Of a DNA stretch of 60,522 nucleotides, positions 1 to 7,683 are shown in pieces. Positions within the stretch are counted from its first letter, which is position 1. Each line of letters opens with the position of its first letter. This stretch comes from JAGPUQ01 sp050179115 (lineage in GTDB: Bacteria > Pseudomonadota > Gammaproteobacteria > Pseudomonadales > Porticoccaceae), in the NCBI GenBank assembly GCA_050179115.1, contig JBFXFL010000013.1, positions 1 through 60,522 of the forward strand. The letters are read 5' to 3'. A model generated the notes under the pieces. That model saw nothing but the letters and a program-made list of their open reading frames with translations, had not been told where the DNA came from and did no database searches. A program made the position numbers and the translations under genes.

Positions 1-324
1 GCGGGTTCACTGGTCGCGGGCGTCTACGAGAAGGTGATGGACCGCGCGTCCGCCTACGAGATCCTCAAGAGCCGTGCGGCCTCCGCACCCGACGCGCCGC
101 CCGCGGGCAGGCCGGGCGCGCCCGGCGTACCGGCGCAGGAGGACGGCGGGATAATGGGCAGCCTCAACGAGATCCTGTTCGGTTCCACCGGCCCGCGCGG
201 TGGCAAGCGCGATGGCCTGGCCCAGACCATGGCCAAGTCGGCGGTGCGCACCATGGGCACCACGGTGGGCCGCGAGATCCTGCGCGGGGTGCTGGGCGGC
301 ATCTTCGGCGCCAAGAGGCGCTGA
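1..324 (+). CDS. HerA-like (DUF853/YjgR-type) ATPase, C-terminal end only
   Basis: The reading frame is open from the first base and stops at 322-324, so only the last 107 residues are present. The visible tail has a stretch like VYEKVMDRASAYEIL, a low-complexity Ala/Pro/Gly linker, then a conserved basic/glycine end (GLAQTMAKSAVRTMGTTVGR, then a short segment ending GIFGAKRR). This combination is typical of the C-terminus of bacterial HerA-like helicases of the DUF853/YjgR family, which are hexameric FtsK/HerA-type ATPases of poorly known role. The ATPase core lies outside the window, so neither the Walker motifs nor the start can be checked. Confidence 0.72.
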   Translation, partial: AGSLVAGVYEKVMDRASAYEILKSRAASAPDAPPAGRPGAPGVPAQEDGGIMGSLNEILFGSTGPRGGKRDGLAQTMAKSAVRTMGTTVGREILRGVLGGIFGAKRR

Positions 325-459
325 GTTCTACCGGTGCTCGGTCAGGTTGCTGAACGTCTGCAATGCTCCCAGCGATACCCCGCCCGAGGCTGATAGGGAT
401 ACCGCGCGTGTCGTACCGGGCTCGCCCCGGCTGCGACGCGGGGGGTAGCGCAATGCAGG

Positions 460-573
460 AGCAATGCCGAGAGCGCCGCGCTGCTGGTCGACAAGGTGTT
501 TCCCGAGCAGCCGGCGCTTCAGGATCGCCCTGATCTGGCTGCCGGTAAACTTCGATTTGTGCGTGTAGAACCT
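460..573 (-). pseudogene. Remnant of an IS3-family OrfA transposase N-terminus
   Basis: The gene-poor stretch 325-637 holds no intact gene. On its minus strand, from about 564 leftwards, a frame reads THKSKFTGSQIRAILKRRLL. This resembles the usual beginning of IS3-family OrfA proteins (M-[KR]-K-S-[KR]-F-T-x-x-Q-I-x-x-I-L-K). The position expected for the start Met is ACG at 564-562, and an AGAGG-like ribosome site sits just upstream. The similarity fades after about 20 codons, with no helix-turn-helix and no OrfB. I read it as an insertion-sequence scar. The right-hand limit and IS subgroup are uncertain, and no terminal inverted repeats could be made out. Confidence 0.42.
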
Positions 574-637
574 CTGCGGGTCCTATTACGAGGATGTTCT
601 ACGTTTGAGCCCAGTGGTTTTTAGGGGGATTACCGTG

Positions 638-3358
638 TCATTTCAGATGCTCCTCGATCCACTCCCAGCGCTTGTCCTTGACCATCACGAACCGGCAGCG
701 CCCTTCGGACAGGTTTGCCCACAGGCCGCCGATCAGGCGGTCGTCTTCGGCTCCCGCCCAGCGGTCCGCGCCCTTGTACTCGATGGCCAGGATCGGGCCC
801 GGCTCGTCACCCGCACCGGGCAGCTGGCACAAAAAGTCCGGGTAGAAGCGGCCATCGGCTTTCTGCAGGAAGAACGAACTGCCTTCGCGCCGCACGAGAT
901 TGCGCACCCAGAACCGGATGCGCCCCTGCTGGGCCTGAATGTCCAGCCAGCAGGCACACTCGAATTCTTCCTTGCTGTCGAAGTCGCCCATGCGACCATA
1001 AAAATGCTTGCGGAAATCGAAATGCCCGAAACGGCCGTCGTAGTCGCGGCTGGGCGCATAGGCCTGGGCGTGAAACTCGAAGGTGTATTGATCGGCCACC
1101 GCCACGCGCGAGGCTGCATCGTCACCGAATAGCGCCTGCTGGAAAGCCTTGCCGACCGCCTGGCGACGCAGATCGCGGATGCGCGCTTCCAGCCGATTGC
1201 GGATCAGGAATTTCTGCAAATTGGCTCGCGCCAACGTGAAGCCATCCCGGCGCGGCAGTTCGCCCAGCCACGCGGCGACGAAGGCCTGCTTGCTGGCGTG
1301 AGTGAGTGAAGGTTCCGGCAGGTTGCGACAGAGCCAGGTGGCAAGGCGCACTGCGTCCCAGTTCTCGGGCTGATAGACCAGTCCCAGATCGCGTTGCAGA
1401 TCGGGCAGGAAGCGTGAAACGATCTTGCCGCTTTCGTCGTCGACATCGATTTCGCCGCCTTCGGACACTTTCAGGCCGACACCCAGTGCGGTCACTTCAT
1501 CATGCGTCGGTGTAGCGTCGTAGGTGGATAAATCCCATGGGTACTCCAGCACCTCCGGGTCATCGAACAATTGCAACTGTTCTGAACCGCTGGGGCCTTG
1601 CACGCGCAAGGCAAGTTGCGGCACGCGAAAGCGCTCGCCCAGTTCGGCGGGCGTCTGGAAGAACTCGATAGCCGCGGTGCGGCTGATCTCGGCGGCTTCC
1701 ACGATCGCCGCCGCTGCGGTTTCCGATGTGACCGAGGCTTTGAGGACTTCGGTTTCGTCCTCGGTCAGCGGCGTATTGATGGTCAGCGTGTTGAGTTTGC
1801 CGTCCCAGCTCACCTTGTCGCGCACCGGCTTGGGCACGCTCTTGAGGTCGGGCTTCTCGGTCAAGGTGATCGCCACCGGCCGAACGACGACGCGCCCGGC
1901 GTGACCTTCCAGATCCAGCCGCGCCTGCTCGGCCTTGGCGGCGGTGACGAACTCCGCCACCTCGCGCCGCTCGAAGCCGGCGCCCGTTACCAGGCGGTCA
2001 CGCAGCGCGCCCGCCGTCTCGGCAAAGTTGCGCGACACCACGAAGGCATAGGACTGATTCAGCGCCCTGGCCTGGCGGTGACTGGCGCCCGGTTGCCGCA
2101 ACACCCGTCCGAGCAACTGCTCCACCGCCGTGGCCGACGACAGCGAGGCCATGCTGACCAGGATGTAGGCGAAGGGGCAGTCCCAGCCCTCGGCCAGCGC
2201 CTTCTGCGTGATGACGAACTTCACCGGGCAGGCCGGGTCGGCAATGCCCAGTTTGTAGTCGGCCTCGATCTGTTCCAGGCCCTTTTCCTCGCCGGTGGCG
2301 ACGACGATCTCGCTGGCCGGGATGCCGTGGTTGGTTATCAGCTCGTTGCGTACCCGCTCGAAATCCAGCGTGTCCACGCCGGCGCGGCGCGGCTCGGATT
2401 GAATCAGTACGATCGGCCGCAGGTAATCCGCGCCGGCGCGGCGTTCCTCATCCGCCAGCCTGTGCAGCGCCTCGCGCCGGCCGATGGCGTCGGCCAGACA
2501 CTGCTGCCAGTTCGGCTCGGTTTCCAGCATCACCGGCAGCTTGATCATCTCCTCCGCCTTCAGCTCGGCGGCCGAGACGCTGTGCAGCACGTTGCTCGGC
2601 GTGCGTTCCAGGTCCGGAGTGGCGGTCAGTTCCAGCACGCCGCTGGGGCGAAAGCGCGCCAGCATGTCGAAGGCGAGTTCCGTGCGGCTGTTGTGCGCCT
2701 CGTCCACCACCACGAAGGGCCGGCGCAGGCGCAGCACGTTGGCCAGCGAGCAGGGCGTGGTGTGCTCGGCGCCTTCGCCCTCGCTCAACAACACATCGCG
2801 CTGGCTGGGCGACAGGTTGTCGAAGTGGTGCATCAGCGCGCCGCTGTTCTGGTACACCTTGCGCGATTCCTCGTCCTCCACCTGAAAGGCCTGCCGGGTG
2901 GCGACGATCACCGTGGTGGAGGTATCCAGCGTGGCGCGGGTGATGCTCTTGGCCTCGTCCAGATCCAGCACCGTGACCGGCCCTGCCTCGCGCAGCGCCC
3001 TGTGATAGGGGTGCAGGCGGTCGCGCAGGGCGCGCAGGGTCTGTTCGCGGATCGGTTTGCTGGGCACCAGCCACAGGATCACGCTGTGCTCGCAGCGCAG
3101 CAGGTGAGTGTTGGCAAGCTGAACGCTCCTGGCGGCCAGCCAGGTCTTGCCGCCGCCGGTCGGCACGCGCAGGCAGAAGTACGGCATGTCGGCCGGAAAG
3201 CCCGCCAGCGGGTGGTAGGGATTGCCACGGCCCCACAGGCGTTCGGTGGTGGCGGTGAAGGCAATCGAAGGCGATGGCAGCTCGTGGCAGGCCTTGAAGT
3301 AGGCCTCGACGCTGTCCAGTACCTGCTGCTGGTAAACCTTGGGCGCAAAGGTCGTCAT
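638..3358 (-). CDS. res: Type III restriction-type helicase-nuclease (Res subunit)
   Basis: A 906-residue superfamily 2 helicase with a C-terminal nuclease. Visible motifs are Walker A PTGGGKT (about 66-72), a DEAH box in VVVDEAHN (219-222), TATPD (about 245-249), and a motif VI-like region QLLGRVLRQPG. The last 70 residues contain YPDF (PD at 840-841) and IEYKG (E860, K862), matching a PD-(D/E)xK catalytic core. In type III systems Res translocates or switches on DNA after Mod recognises a site, and cleaves it. The ATG overlaps the stop of the small upstream gene by 4 bp (ATGA), and mod lies just before that gene, so the set is probably one transcript. The length is near the usual 900-1000 residues and all key motifs are present, so it is probably active. 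A helicase of another defence type cannot be ruled out. Confidence 0.85.
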   Translation of the reverse strand: MTTFAPKVYQQQVLDSVEAYFKACHELPSPSIAFTATTERLWGRGNPYHPLAGFPADMPYFCLRVPTGGGKTWLAARSVQLANTHLLRCEHSVILWLVPSKPIREQTLRALRDRLHPYHRALREAGPVTVLDLDEAKSITRATLDTSTTVIVATRQAFQVEDEESRKVYQNSGALMHHFDNLSPSQRDVLLSEGEGAEHTTPCSLANVLRLRRPFVVVDEAHNSRTELAFDMLARFRPSGVLELTATPDLERTPSNVLHSVSAAELKAEEMIKLPVMLETEPNWQQCLADAIGRREALHRLADEERRAGADYLRPIVLIQSEPRRAGVDTLDFERVRNELITNHGIPASEIVVATGEEKGLEQIEADYKLGIADPACPVKFVITQKALAEGWDCPFAYILVSMASLSSATAVEQLLGRVLRQPGASHRQARALNQSYAFVVSRNFAETAGALRDRLVTGAGFERREVAEFVTAAKAEQARLDLEGHAGRVVVRPVAITLTEKPDLKSVPKPVRDKVSWDGKLNTLTINTPLTEDETEVLKASVTSETAAAAIVEAAEISRTAAIEFFQTPAELGERFRVPQLALRVQGPSGSEQLQLFDDPEVLEYPWDLSTYDATPTHDEVTALGVGLKVSEGGEIDVDDESGKIVSRFLPDLQRDLGLVYQPENWDAVRLATWLCRNLPEPSLTHASKQAFVAAWLGELPRRDGFTLARANLQKFLIRNRLEARIRDLRRQAVGKAFQQALFGDDAASRVAVADQYTFEFHAQAYAPSRDYDGRFGHFDFRKHFYGRMGDFDSKEEFECACWLDIQAQQGRIRFWVRNLVRREGSSFFLQKADGRFYPDFLCQLPGAGDEPGPILAIEYKGADRWAGAEDDRLIGGLWANLSEGRCRFVMVKDKRWEWIEEHLK

Positions 3359-3576
3359 GCTTTGTCACCATAGGGCGCCGACGGCTCCTGCACTGGCGAG
3401 CTTGCCGGCTCCGGCTCAGGGCGGATGTGCTCGATGACACCGTTTCGGCACACGACAATGGCTGTACCGGTTTGGATTGCCAGCGCACGGGCGCGCTGCG
3501 CAGCCCGCAGCAGAGCTGGCCAGGAACCCCGCAAATCCGGATTGGCGGATTGCTCTATGGGCTTGGGTGTCGTCAT
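3355..3576 (-). CDS. Small protein of unknown function between mod and res
   Basis: A 73-residue protein with no recognised domain. It has a central helical part (PALLRAAQRARALAIQTG), then a beta-like piece (TAIVVCRNGVIEHIRPE) and a Pro/Glu/Ser tail. I chose the ATG at 3576 because a strong GGAGGG lies 6-7 bases before it. A longer version starting at 3654 (99 residues) also has a ribosome site, provided by the last codons of mod (GGAGGT), so both starts are possible. Its stop overlaps the res start by 4 bp, implying translational coupling. Small proteins in this slot are common beside type III-like pairs and look like accessory subunits, but no function can be assigned. Confidence 0.68.
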   Translation of the reverse strand: MTTPKPIEQSANPDLRGSWPALLRAAQRARALAIQTGTAIVVCRNGVIEHIRPEPEPASSPVQEPSAPYGDKA

Positions 3577-3657
3577 ACGTTGTCCCTCCAATCCATCAGT
3601 CCTGGCAGATCGCCCGAGTTGTCGTAGAGCGCTCAGGCATCGACCATCATTCATCGC

Positions 3658-5310
3658 TTACACCTCCAGCGCGTACGGGGTCTGCTTGAAGGTGATGCCC
3701 TCGCGCGCGGCGCGCCCGCCCATGCGGTTGGCGGCGGCGTAGATCACTTTCGGGCCGGTGAACCGGGGCAACAGGTCGAACACCGGGCCGGTGAGCACGT
3801 TGCCGCCGGCGGCCGAGCGGTCCTTGAGGATGCCGTTGTAGAGCAGGTAGATGGCCCGGCCTTCGTGCACGCCGATCAGTGACGAATCGGCCTGGCCGCG
3901 TTTTGCGGGTGACAGACCGGTACCGGTCTCGGCGAACCAGACGAACTCGGCCAGTTGGGCAAAGCGCACGTCGCCGCGGATCTGGCCGTCGGCATCGAAC
4001 AACGGCTCAGTGGACAGGCGGCAGAACTGGAAGCCGCCGCCGAGGCCCTCGACCACCTTCTCCCCTCGCCCGCCTGCGGGAGAGGGGCCGGGGGAGAGGG
4101 CGCCTTTGCTGTAGCCGCTGGCGACGCGCTTGACGCGCTCGGCGGTGACGGTGCGGGCGATGTTGTCGTCCATCTCGACCAGGATGAAGCGACGGTTGCC
4201 GCCGTCCTCGGCGTTTTGCTTGAGCACCGCATGGCCGGTGGTGCCGGAACCGGCAAAGCTGTCGAGGACGATGGAGTCTTTGTCCGTGGCGATCTGGAGG
4301 ATGCGCTGAATCAAGCGAGTGGGCTTCGGCGTGATGAATACGTCGTCGGAGGTATCGAAATCGACCAGTTCGAGTAGCTCCTTCTTTGCTTCCTGTGTAT
4401 GGCCGACTTCGCCGTAGAACCACATGGTTTGAGGGACCCGGCCGTCTTTCACTTCGTGCAGAAATCGCTTTATCTGTGGAATTGCGCCACCGTCCTTGCC
4501 CCACCAAATTCGGTTGTCCCGATCCAGTTCTTCAAACTTTTCCTTGGAGACACGCCAGTACATGCCCTTCGGCGGAGCTTCGATGATTCGACCGGAGGGG
4601 CACGTAATTGAGTACGTTCCTGCTGAGTAATAGTTGCGTGCTGACAAGTCACTGGTCTTCCAAACGCCTCGCGGATCTTTGTCTGGGTTCTTGTAAGCGG
4701 CGTTCTGCTCATCGGTACGCGGCAAGAGATTGGGCTTCCAGCTATCGGCCTTTGCAGCATAGATGACGATGTAGTCGTGATCTTCGGAGAGATGACGTGC
4801 CGAGTTCTTGGGCGAATAGACTTTCTGCCACAGCACGGTCGCCACAAAGTTCCTCGCCCCGAAAATCTCATCCATCAACAACCGCAGCGCCGCCACTTCG
4901 TTGTCGTCGATGGAAATAAAGATGGCGCCGTCGTCCGATAGGAATTGCTTCAGCAGCACCAGGCGCGGGTACATCATGCACAGCCAGCGGTCGTGGCGGT
5001 CCAGCGTTTCGCCTTCCTTGCCCACCACCTCACCCAGCCACTTGCGAATCTCCGGGCTGTTGACGTTGTCGTTGTAGACCCAGCCCTCGTTGCCGGTATT
5101 GTAGGGCGGGTCGATGTAGATGCACTTCACCTGGCCGGCATAGCGCGGCAGCAGCGCCTTGAGCGCGTGCAGGTTGTCGCCCTGCACGATCAGGTTGCCG
5201 CCGTCGGCATCGCCGCAGGACAGCTCGGGCGCCGGCTCCAGCAGGCGGAACGGCACTTCTTTGTGGTGTTTGACGACGGCTTCTTTGCCGATCCAGTTCA
5301 ATGTAGGCAT
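3658..5310 (-). CDS. mod: Type III-type site-specific DNA methyltransferase (Mod), probably N6-adenine
   Basis: A 550-residue beta-class amino-methyltransferase: the catalytic motif IV DPPYNTGNEG (DPPY at 67-70) precedes the S-adenosylmethionine motif FAGSGT (352-357), the order that defines the beta class. Between them is a long target-recognition region. Mod methylates the recognition site and guides Res. The start at 5310 (MPTLNWIGKE) leaves 20 bases after the fic stop. An upstream start at 5370 would overlap fic and adds 20 unconserved-looking residues. Residues about 403-418 (ALSPGPSPAGGRGEK) come from a palindromic repeat inserted in frame just after the methyltransferase core, between VASGY and VEGLGGGF. 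Whether the insertion is tolerated is unknown, but the frame is intact to the stop. Confidence 0.85.
   Translation of the reverse strand: MPTLNWIGKEAVVKHHKEVPFRLLEPAPELSCGDADGGNLIVQGDNLHALKALLPRYAGQVKCIYIDPPYNTGNEGWVYNDNVNSPEIRKWLGEVVGKEGETLDRHDRWLCMMYPRLVLLKQFLSDDGAIFISIDDNEVAALRLLMDEIFGARNFVATVLWQKVYSPKNSARHLSEDHDYIVIYAAKADSWKPNLLPRTDEQNAAYKNPDKDPRGVWKTSDLSARNYYSAGTYSITCPSGRIIEAPPKGMYWRVSKEKFEELDRDNRIWWGKDGGAIPQIKRFLHEVKDGRVPQTMWFYGEVGHTQEAKKELLELVDFDTSDDVFITPKPTRLIQRILQIATDKDSIVLDSFAGSGTTGHAVLKQNAEDGGNRRFILVEMDDNIARTVTAERVKRVASGYSKGALSPGPSPAGGRGEKVVEGLGGGFQFCRLSTEPLFDADGQIRGDVRFAQLAEFVWFAETGTGLSPAKRGQADSSLIGVHEGRAIYLLYNGILKDRSAAGGNVLTGPVFDLLPRFTGPKVIYAAANRMGGRAAREGITFKQTPYALEV
4056..4103. 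repeat. REP-like palindromic repeat inserted in frame within mod
   Basis: An imperfect palindrome with 12-base arms (4062-4073 CCCCTCGCCCGC and 4076-4087 GCGGGAGAGGGG, one mismatch, 2-base loop) followed by a GGGGGAGAGGG tail. From general knowledge, very similar G/C palindromes translating to LSPGPSPAGGRGE are widespread intergenic repeats in proteobacterial genomes. Here one sits inside a coding region and adds about 16 codons without breaking the frame. Confidence 0.75.
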
Positions 5311-5330
5311 TCGCGTTCCCGAGGATGTTT

Positions 5331-6440
5331 CTATTCTTGTGTTGGCGGTCGTTGGCCGAGGCCGATCCATTTGGCCCCGCGCCCCTTGCCCGTCGGAGCG
5401 ATAAGCCCTTCCGTTTTCATTGCACGCAATACCAATCGCACCATATCGCGGCTGATGCCGGGGCAGGCTTCTTCGATCTCGGAGATTGAGAAGGGCAGGT
5501 TGCGCTTGAGGATTTCGGCACGCACCCGGTCGCCCTTGGCGCCACGCCCGCGCTCGATGGTGCCGACGCGTTCTTCAAATTCCTTGTAGGCGCGCAGCAG
5601 GGCGCCCCAGAAGTAGTCCAGCCAGGGCGCAATGTCGTGCGCTGCCTCGTGCCAGCCCTGGGAACTGGCTTCCAGTGTTTCGTAGTAGCTTTCTTTCGAT
5701 TCCTCGAAAATGCGTTCCAGACTGATGAAGCGGCCCACGGCGTAGTCGAAGTGGTAGAGCAGTTGCAGCGTGAGCAGCCGCGCCATGCGGCCGTTGCCAT
5801 CCGGGAAAGGATGGATGCACAGGAAGTCGAGAATGGCCAGCGGCACCAGCACCAGCGGGTCGGCCAGATGCCGATCCAGCGCGGCGCGATAACGCGCGAT
5901 CAGGTCCGTCATCGCCATCGGCGTGAGATGCGCGGCCACTGGGCGGAAGCGGATGCGGGCGCTGCCGTCCGGGTGGCGTTCGACGATGTCGTTGTTGGTG
6001 GCCTTCCAGTGGCCGCCGGGTTGCGGCATGTAGCGGTACAGGATGCCGTGCAGCTGGAGCACCGCGCCCGCGGAGAAGGGCATCCGTTCACCGCTTTCAT
6101 GGATGAGACCCAGCGCGTCGCGGTAGCCAGCCACCTCCTGTTCGGAACGGCTCTTGGGCGCGGCGTTCTTGAGCACCAGCGATTTCAGGCGGGCGGCTGC
6201 GACCACCACCCCTTCGAGGCGGTTGGAGGACTCGGTGGACTCGACCACGGCGACCTGGCGCAGATCGCTCAGCACCTCTGGCGACTGGGCGATGTACAGG
6301 CGCTGTTTGCCCCGGTACTCCCCAAGGGCGCGCAATGTCGCCAGTTGCTGGGCGTCGAAGCGCAGTCCGGCAAGGTAGTCGGGCGAGAGAGAGTGCAAGG
6401 ACTCGTCGCTGGTGGCGGAAATGGGGTAATCGTATTTCAT
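5331..6440 (-). CDS. Fic family protein with C-terminal winged helix
   Basis: A 369-residue protein. The Fic catalytic motif HPFPDGNGR is complete at 210-218, so AMP transfer (or another nucleotide transfer) onto a target hydroxyl is the likely reaction. An N-terminal inhibitory helix of the class II type is visible: SNRLEG at 72-77 fits [S/T]xxxE[G/N], whose Glu normally blocks ATP binding. The last about 60 residues (SISEIEEACPGISRDMVRLV, then GLIAPTGKGRGAKW) look like a winged helix, suggesting DNA binding, perhaps autoregulation. It is the first gene of the fic-mod-small-res set. The ATG lies inside a cluster of GGGGTA repeats and has no good ribosome site. Its target and its link to restriction are unknown. 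Confidence 0.88.
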   Translation of the reverse strand: MKYDYPISATSDESLHSLSPDYLAGLRFDAQQLATLRALGEYRGKQRLYIAQSPEVLSDLRQVAVVESTESSNRLEGVVVAAARLKSLVLKNAAPKSRSEQEVAGYRDALGLIHESGERMPFSAGAVLQLHGILYRYMPQPGGHWKATNNDIVERHPDGSARIRFRPVAAHLTPMAMTDLIARYRAALDRHLADPLVLVPLAILDFLCIHPFPDGNGRMARLLTLQLLYHFDYAVGRFISLERIFEESKESYYETLEASSQGWHEAAHDIAPWLDYFWGALLRAYKEFEERVGTIERGRGAKGDRVRAEILKRNLPFSISEIEEACPGISRDMVRLVLRAMKTEGLIAPTGKGRGAKWIGLGQRPPTQE

Positions 6441-6493
6441 AAAGGGGTATTGAGCTACTGAACTACCCCAATTATCTGAAGATTACCCCATTT
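6419..6493. promoter_or_regulatory. Nested inverted repeats at the fic start: candidate operator
   Basis: A perfect 13-base inverted repeat (AAATGGGGTAATC at 6419-6431, GATTACCCCATTT at 6481-6493) encloses a second, shorter pair (GGGGTA 6444-6449, TACCCC 6464-6469). The fic start codon (6440-6438) lies between the outer arms. The arrangement suggests binding by a dimeric regulator, most simply the winged-helix domain of Fic itself. Confidence 0.5.
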
Positions 6494-6981
6494 GCCTGCC
6501 TTGCAGGGCAGATCGGCGGGAGGCTCCCATTTCGGCACATGGCCAGTGCAAACCGCAAACCCTGCAAACCTCGGTTTGCACTCAGGCGGTGGCGGGGCGG
6601 CGCGTTCCCACCCCGGTCCGGGAACGGTTTTGGCCGGGAATGCCGTGCGGGGATTTCGCGCAAAGAAAAAGGGCCCGGAGACTATCCGAGCCCTTGTGGA
6701 TGGTGGAGGCGGCGGCAGTCACACTGCTTCGCAAGCCGCCCTGACGTCCTGACCGGTGTGCTCGGTATGGTTTACCGCTGCATTGCCACGAGGTGCATGG
6801 ATGCACCCTGCCGCGGCCTGACAGCGCGGCATGCACCGAGCGATGAACCAATCACCTGGCACGCACTCTCAAACTTCGAATCGGGGTTATGTGCCCGAGA
6901 TACCCCGGATGCTTCATTCAACCGGGCCTCGGGGCTGATCGCCCTCACTCGACGACCACTGGCCGCAAAGGAGAGTCCATC
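6494..6981. other. Non-coding stretch between fic and the ssrA-associated segment
   Basis: No convincing gene. It holds a hairpin with perfect 10-base arms (GTGCAAACCG 6546-6555, CGGTTTGCAC 6572-6581) that overlaps three GCAAACC copies, then a 7-base-arm inverted repeat (CGTTCCC / GGGAACG, near 6603-6625). The left ssrA-like repeat follows (listed separately). From 6716 to 6981 only small dyads such as GGTGCAT/ATGCACC near 6790 are seen. The end supplies the AGGAGA ribosome site of the next gene. Confidence 0.5.
6647..6715. repeat. Left copy of ssrA 3'-end/terminator direct repeat (att-like)
   Basis: These 69 bases match 7804-7872 with only two single-base indels that cancel in length. The copy contains the whole ssrA terminator and the last 15 bases of the tmRNA gene (6701-6715), then diverges abruptly. 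Duplicated ssrA ends are the classic footprint of integrase-mediated insertion. Confidence 0.72.
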
Positions 6982-7386
6982 GTGAAGCAGAAGCCCCCTG
7001 TCCCCAATTGGTTGATCGCCATCAAAGCCGGTGCCGCCGGATTGCTGGTGCTATCGAACGCAGCGCTCGCCGATGTTGCCAACAAATGGCGGCTCGAGTT
7101 CAGCGGCGACGCCGAGTCGGGCGGCGAGATCATTTTCCGGATTACCCCCACGGGGGGCGTGCCCATCGACGCCGTGGTGACCATCCCGAACGACACCGAC
7201 GAAAACGGAGTCGCCCAGGCCGTGACACTGGGGCTGCAGGCCCAGTTGCCGCCCGAGGCCTACCATGTCGAACGCGACGACGGCGAAGATGTGCTGGTCA
7301 AGAAGCTGGAAGGCGCGGCCGACTTCGGCCTGGCGATCGTCTCCAATACCGTGGCGGGCGTGAGCATTCATCCCGACGAGGAGTGA
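6982..7386 (+). CDS. Small secreted protein of unknown function
   Basis: A 134-residue protein. The GTG start is chosen because AGGAGA sits 7 bases upstream and gives a clean signal peptide: basic start (VKQKPPVPNW), hydrophobic core (AGAAGLLVLSNAALA) and a probable cut before DVANKW at about residue 30. The mature part is acidic and beta-rich (IIFRITPTGGVPIDAVVTIP, later VAGVSIHPDEE), without Cys pairs or a recognised motif. It is the only intact gene in the segment between the two ssrA-like repeats, so it may have arrived with a mobile element. Function unknown; periplasmic or exported location is inferred. Confidence 0.72.
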   Translation: MKQKPPVPNWLIAIKAGAAGLLVLSNAALADVANKWRLEFSGDAESGGEIIFRITPTGGVPIDAVVTIPNDTDENGVAQAVTLGLQAQLPPEAYHVERDDGEDVLVKKLEGAADFGLAIVSNTVAGVSIHPDEE

Positions 7387-7434
7387 TGGCCCAGGCCCAC
7401 CGCCACAGGCGCGCCCGGGTGCGGAGCGGGGCTG

Positions 7435-7683
7435 CTACAGGGTCAGCGAACACGCGCTGGCCTCGACGCAGGCAACCTTGAGTTCGGCGTAGGTGTCCAC
7501 CGCAGGAAACTGGGGAAATTCCGCCACCACATTGGCCGGCGCCGAAAACAGGATGCCGGCATCGGCCTCGGCGAGCATGGTGGTGTCGTTATGGGAATCC
7601 CCGGCTGCAATGACGCGGTAATACAGCGTCTGCAGTACCAGCACCGCCGTCGGCGTGGCTGGCTTGTGGTCTTTGCGGACTTC
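7435..7683 (-). pseudogene. thrH: Truncated thrH (HAD phosphatase/homoserine kinase-like), C-terminal fragment
   Basis: The frame contains YRVIAAGDSHNDTTMLAEAD and then AGILFSAPANVVAEFPQFP, closely resembling the C-terminal third of ThrH, a HAD-superfamily enzyme with phosphoserine phosphatase and homoserine phosphotransferase activity. GDSHND is HAD motif IV. The upstream residues (VRKDHKPATP) still vaguely follow the family, but the N-terminus with the DxD nucleophile motif is absent: homology stops at about 7683, where a small inverted-repeat element begins. It cannot be catalytic. Confidence 0.7.

Noticed and set aside
1598..3373. 591-codon + frame opposite res
   Set aside because: The minus-strand frame has Walker, DEAH and nuclease motifs; the + frame has none.
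5311..5370. Longer N-terminus for Mod
   Set aside because: It would overlap fic by 40 bases and adds residues that look like translated non-coding sequence (MDRPRPTTANTR).
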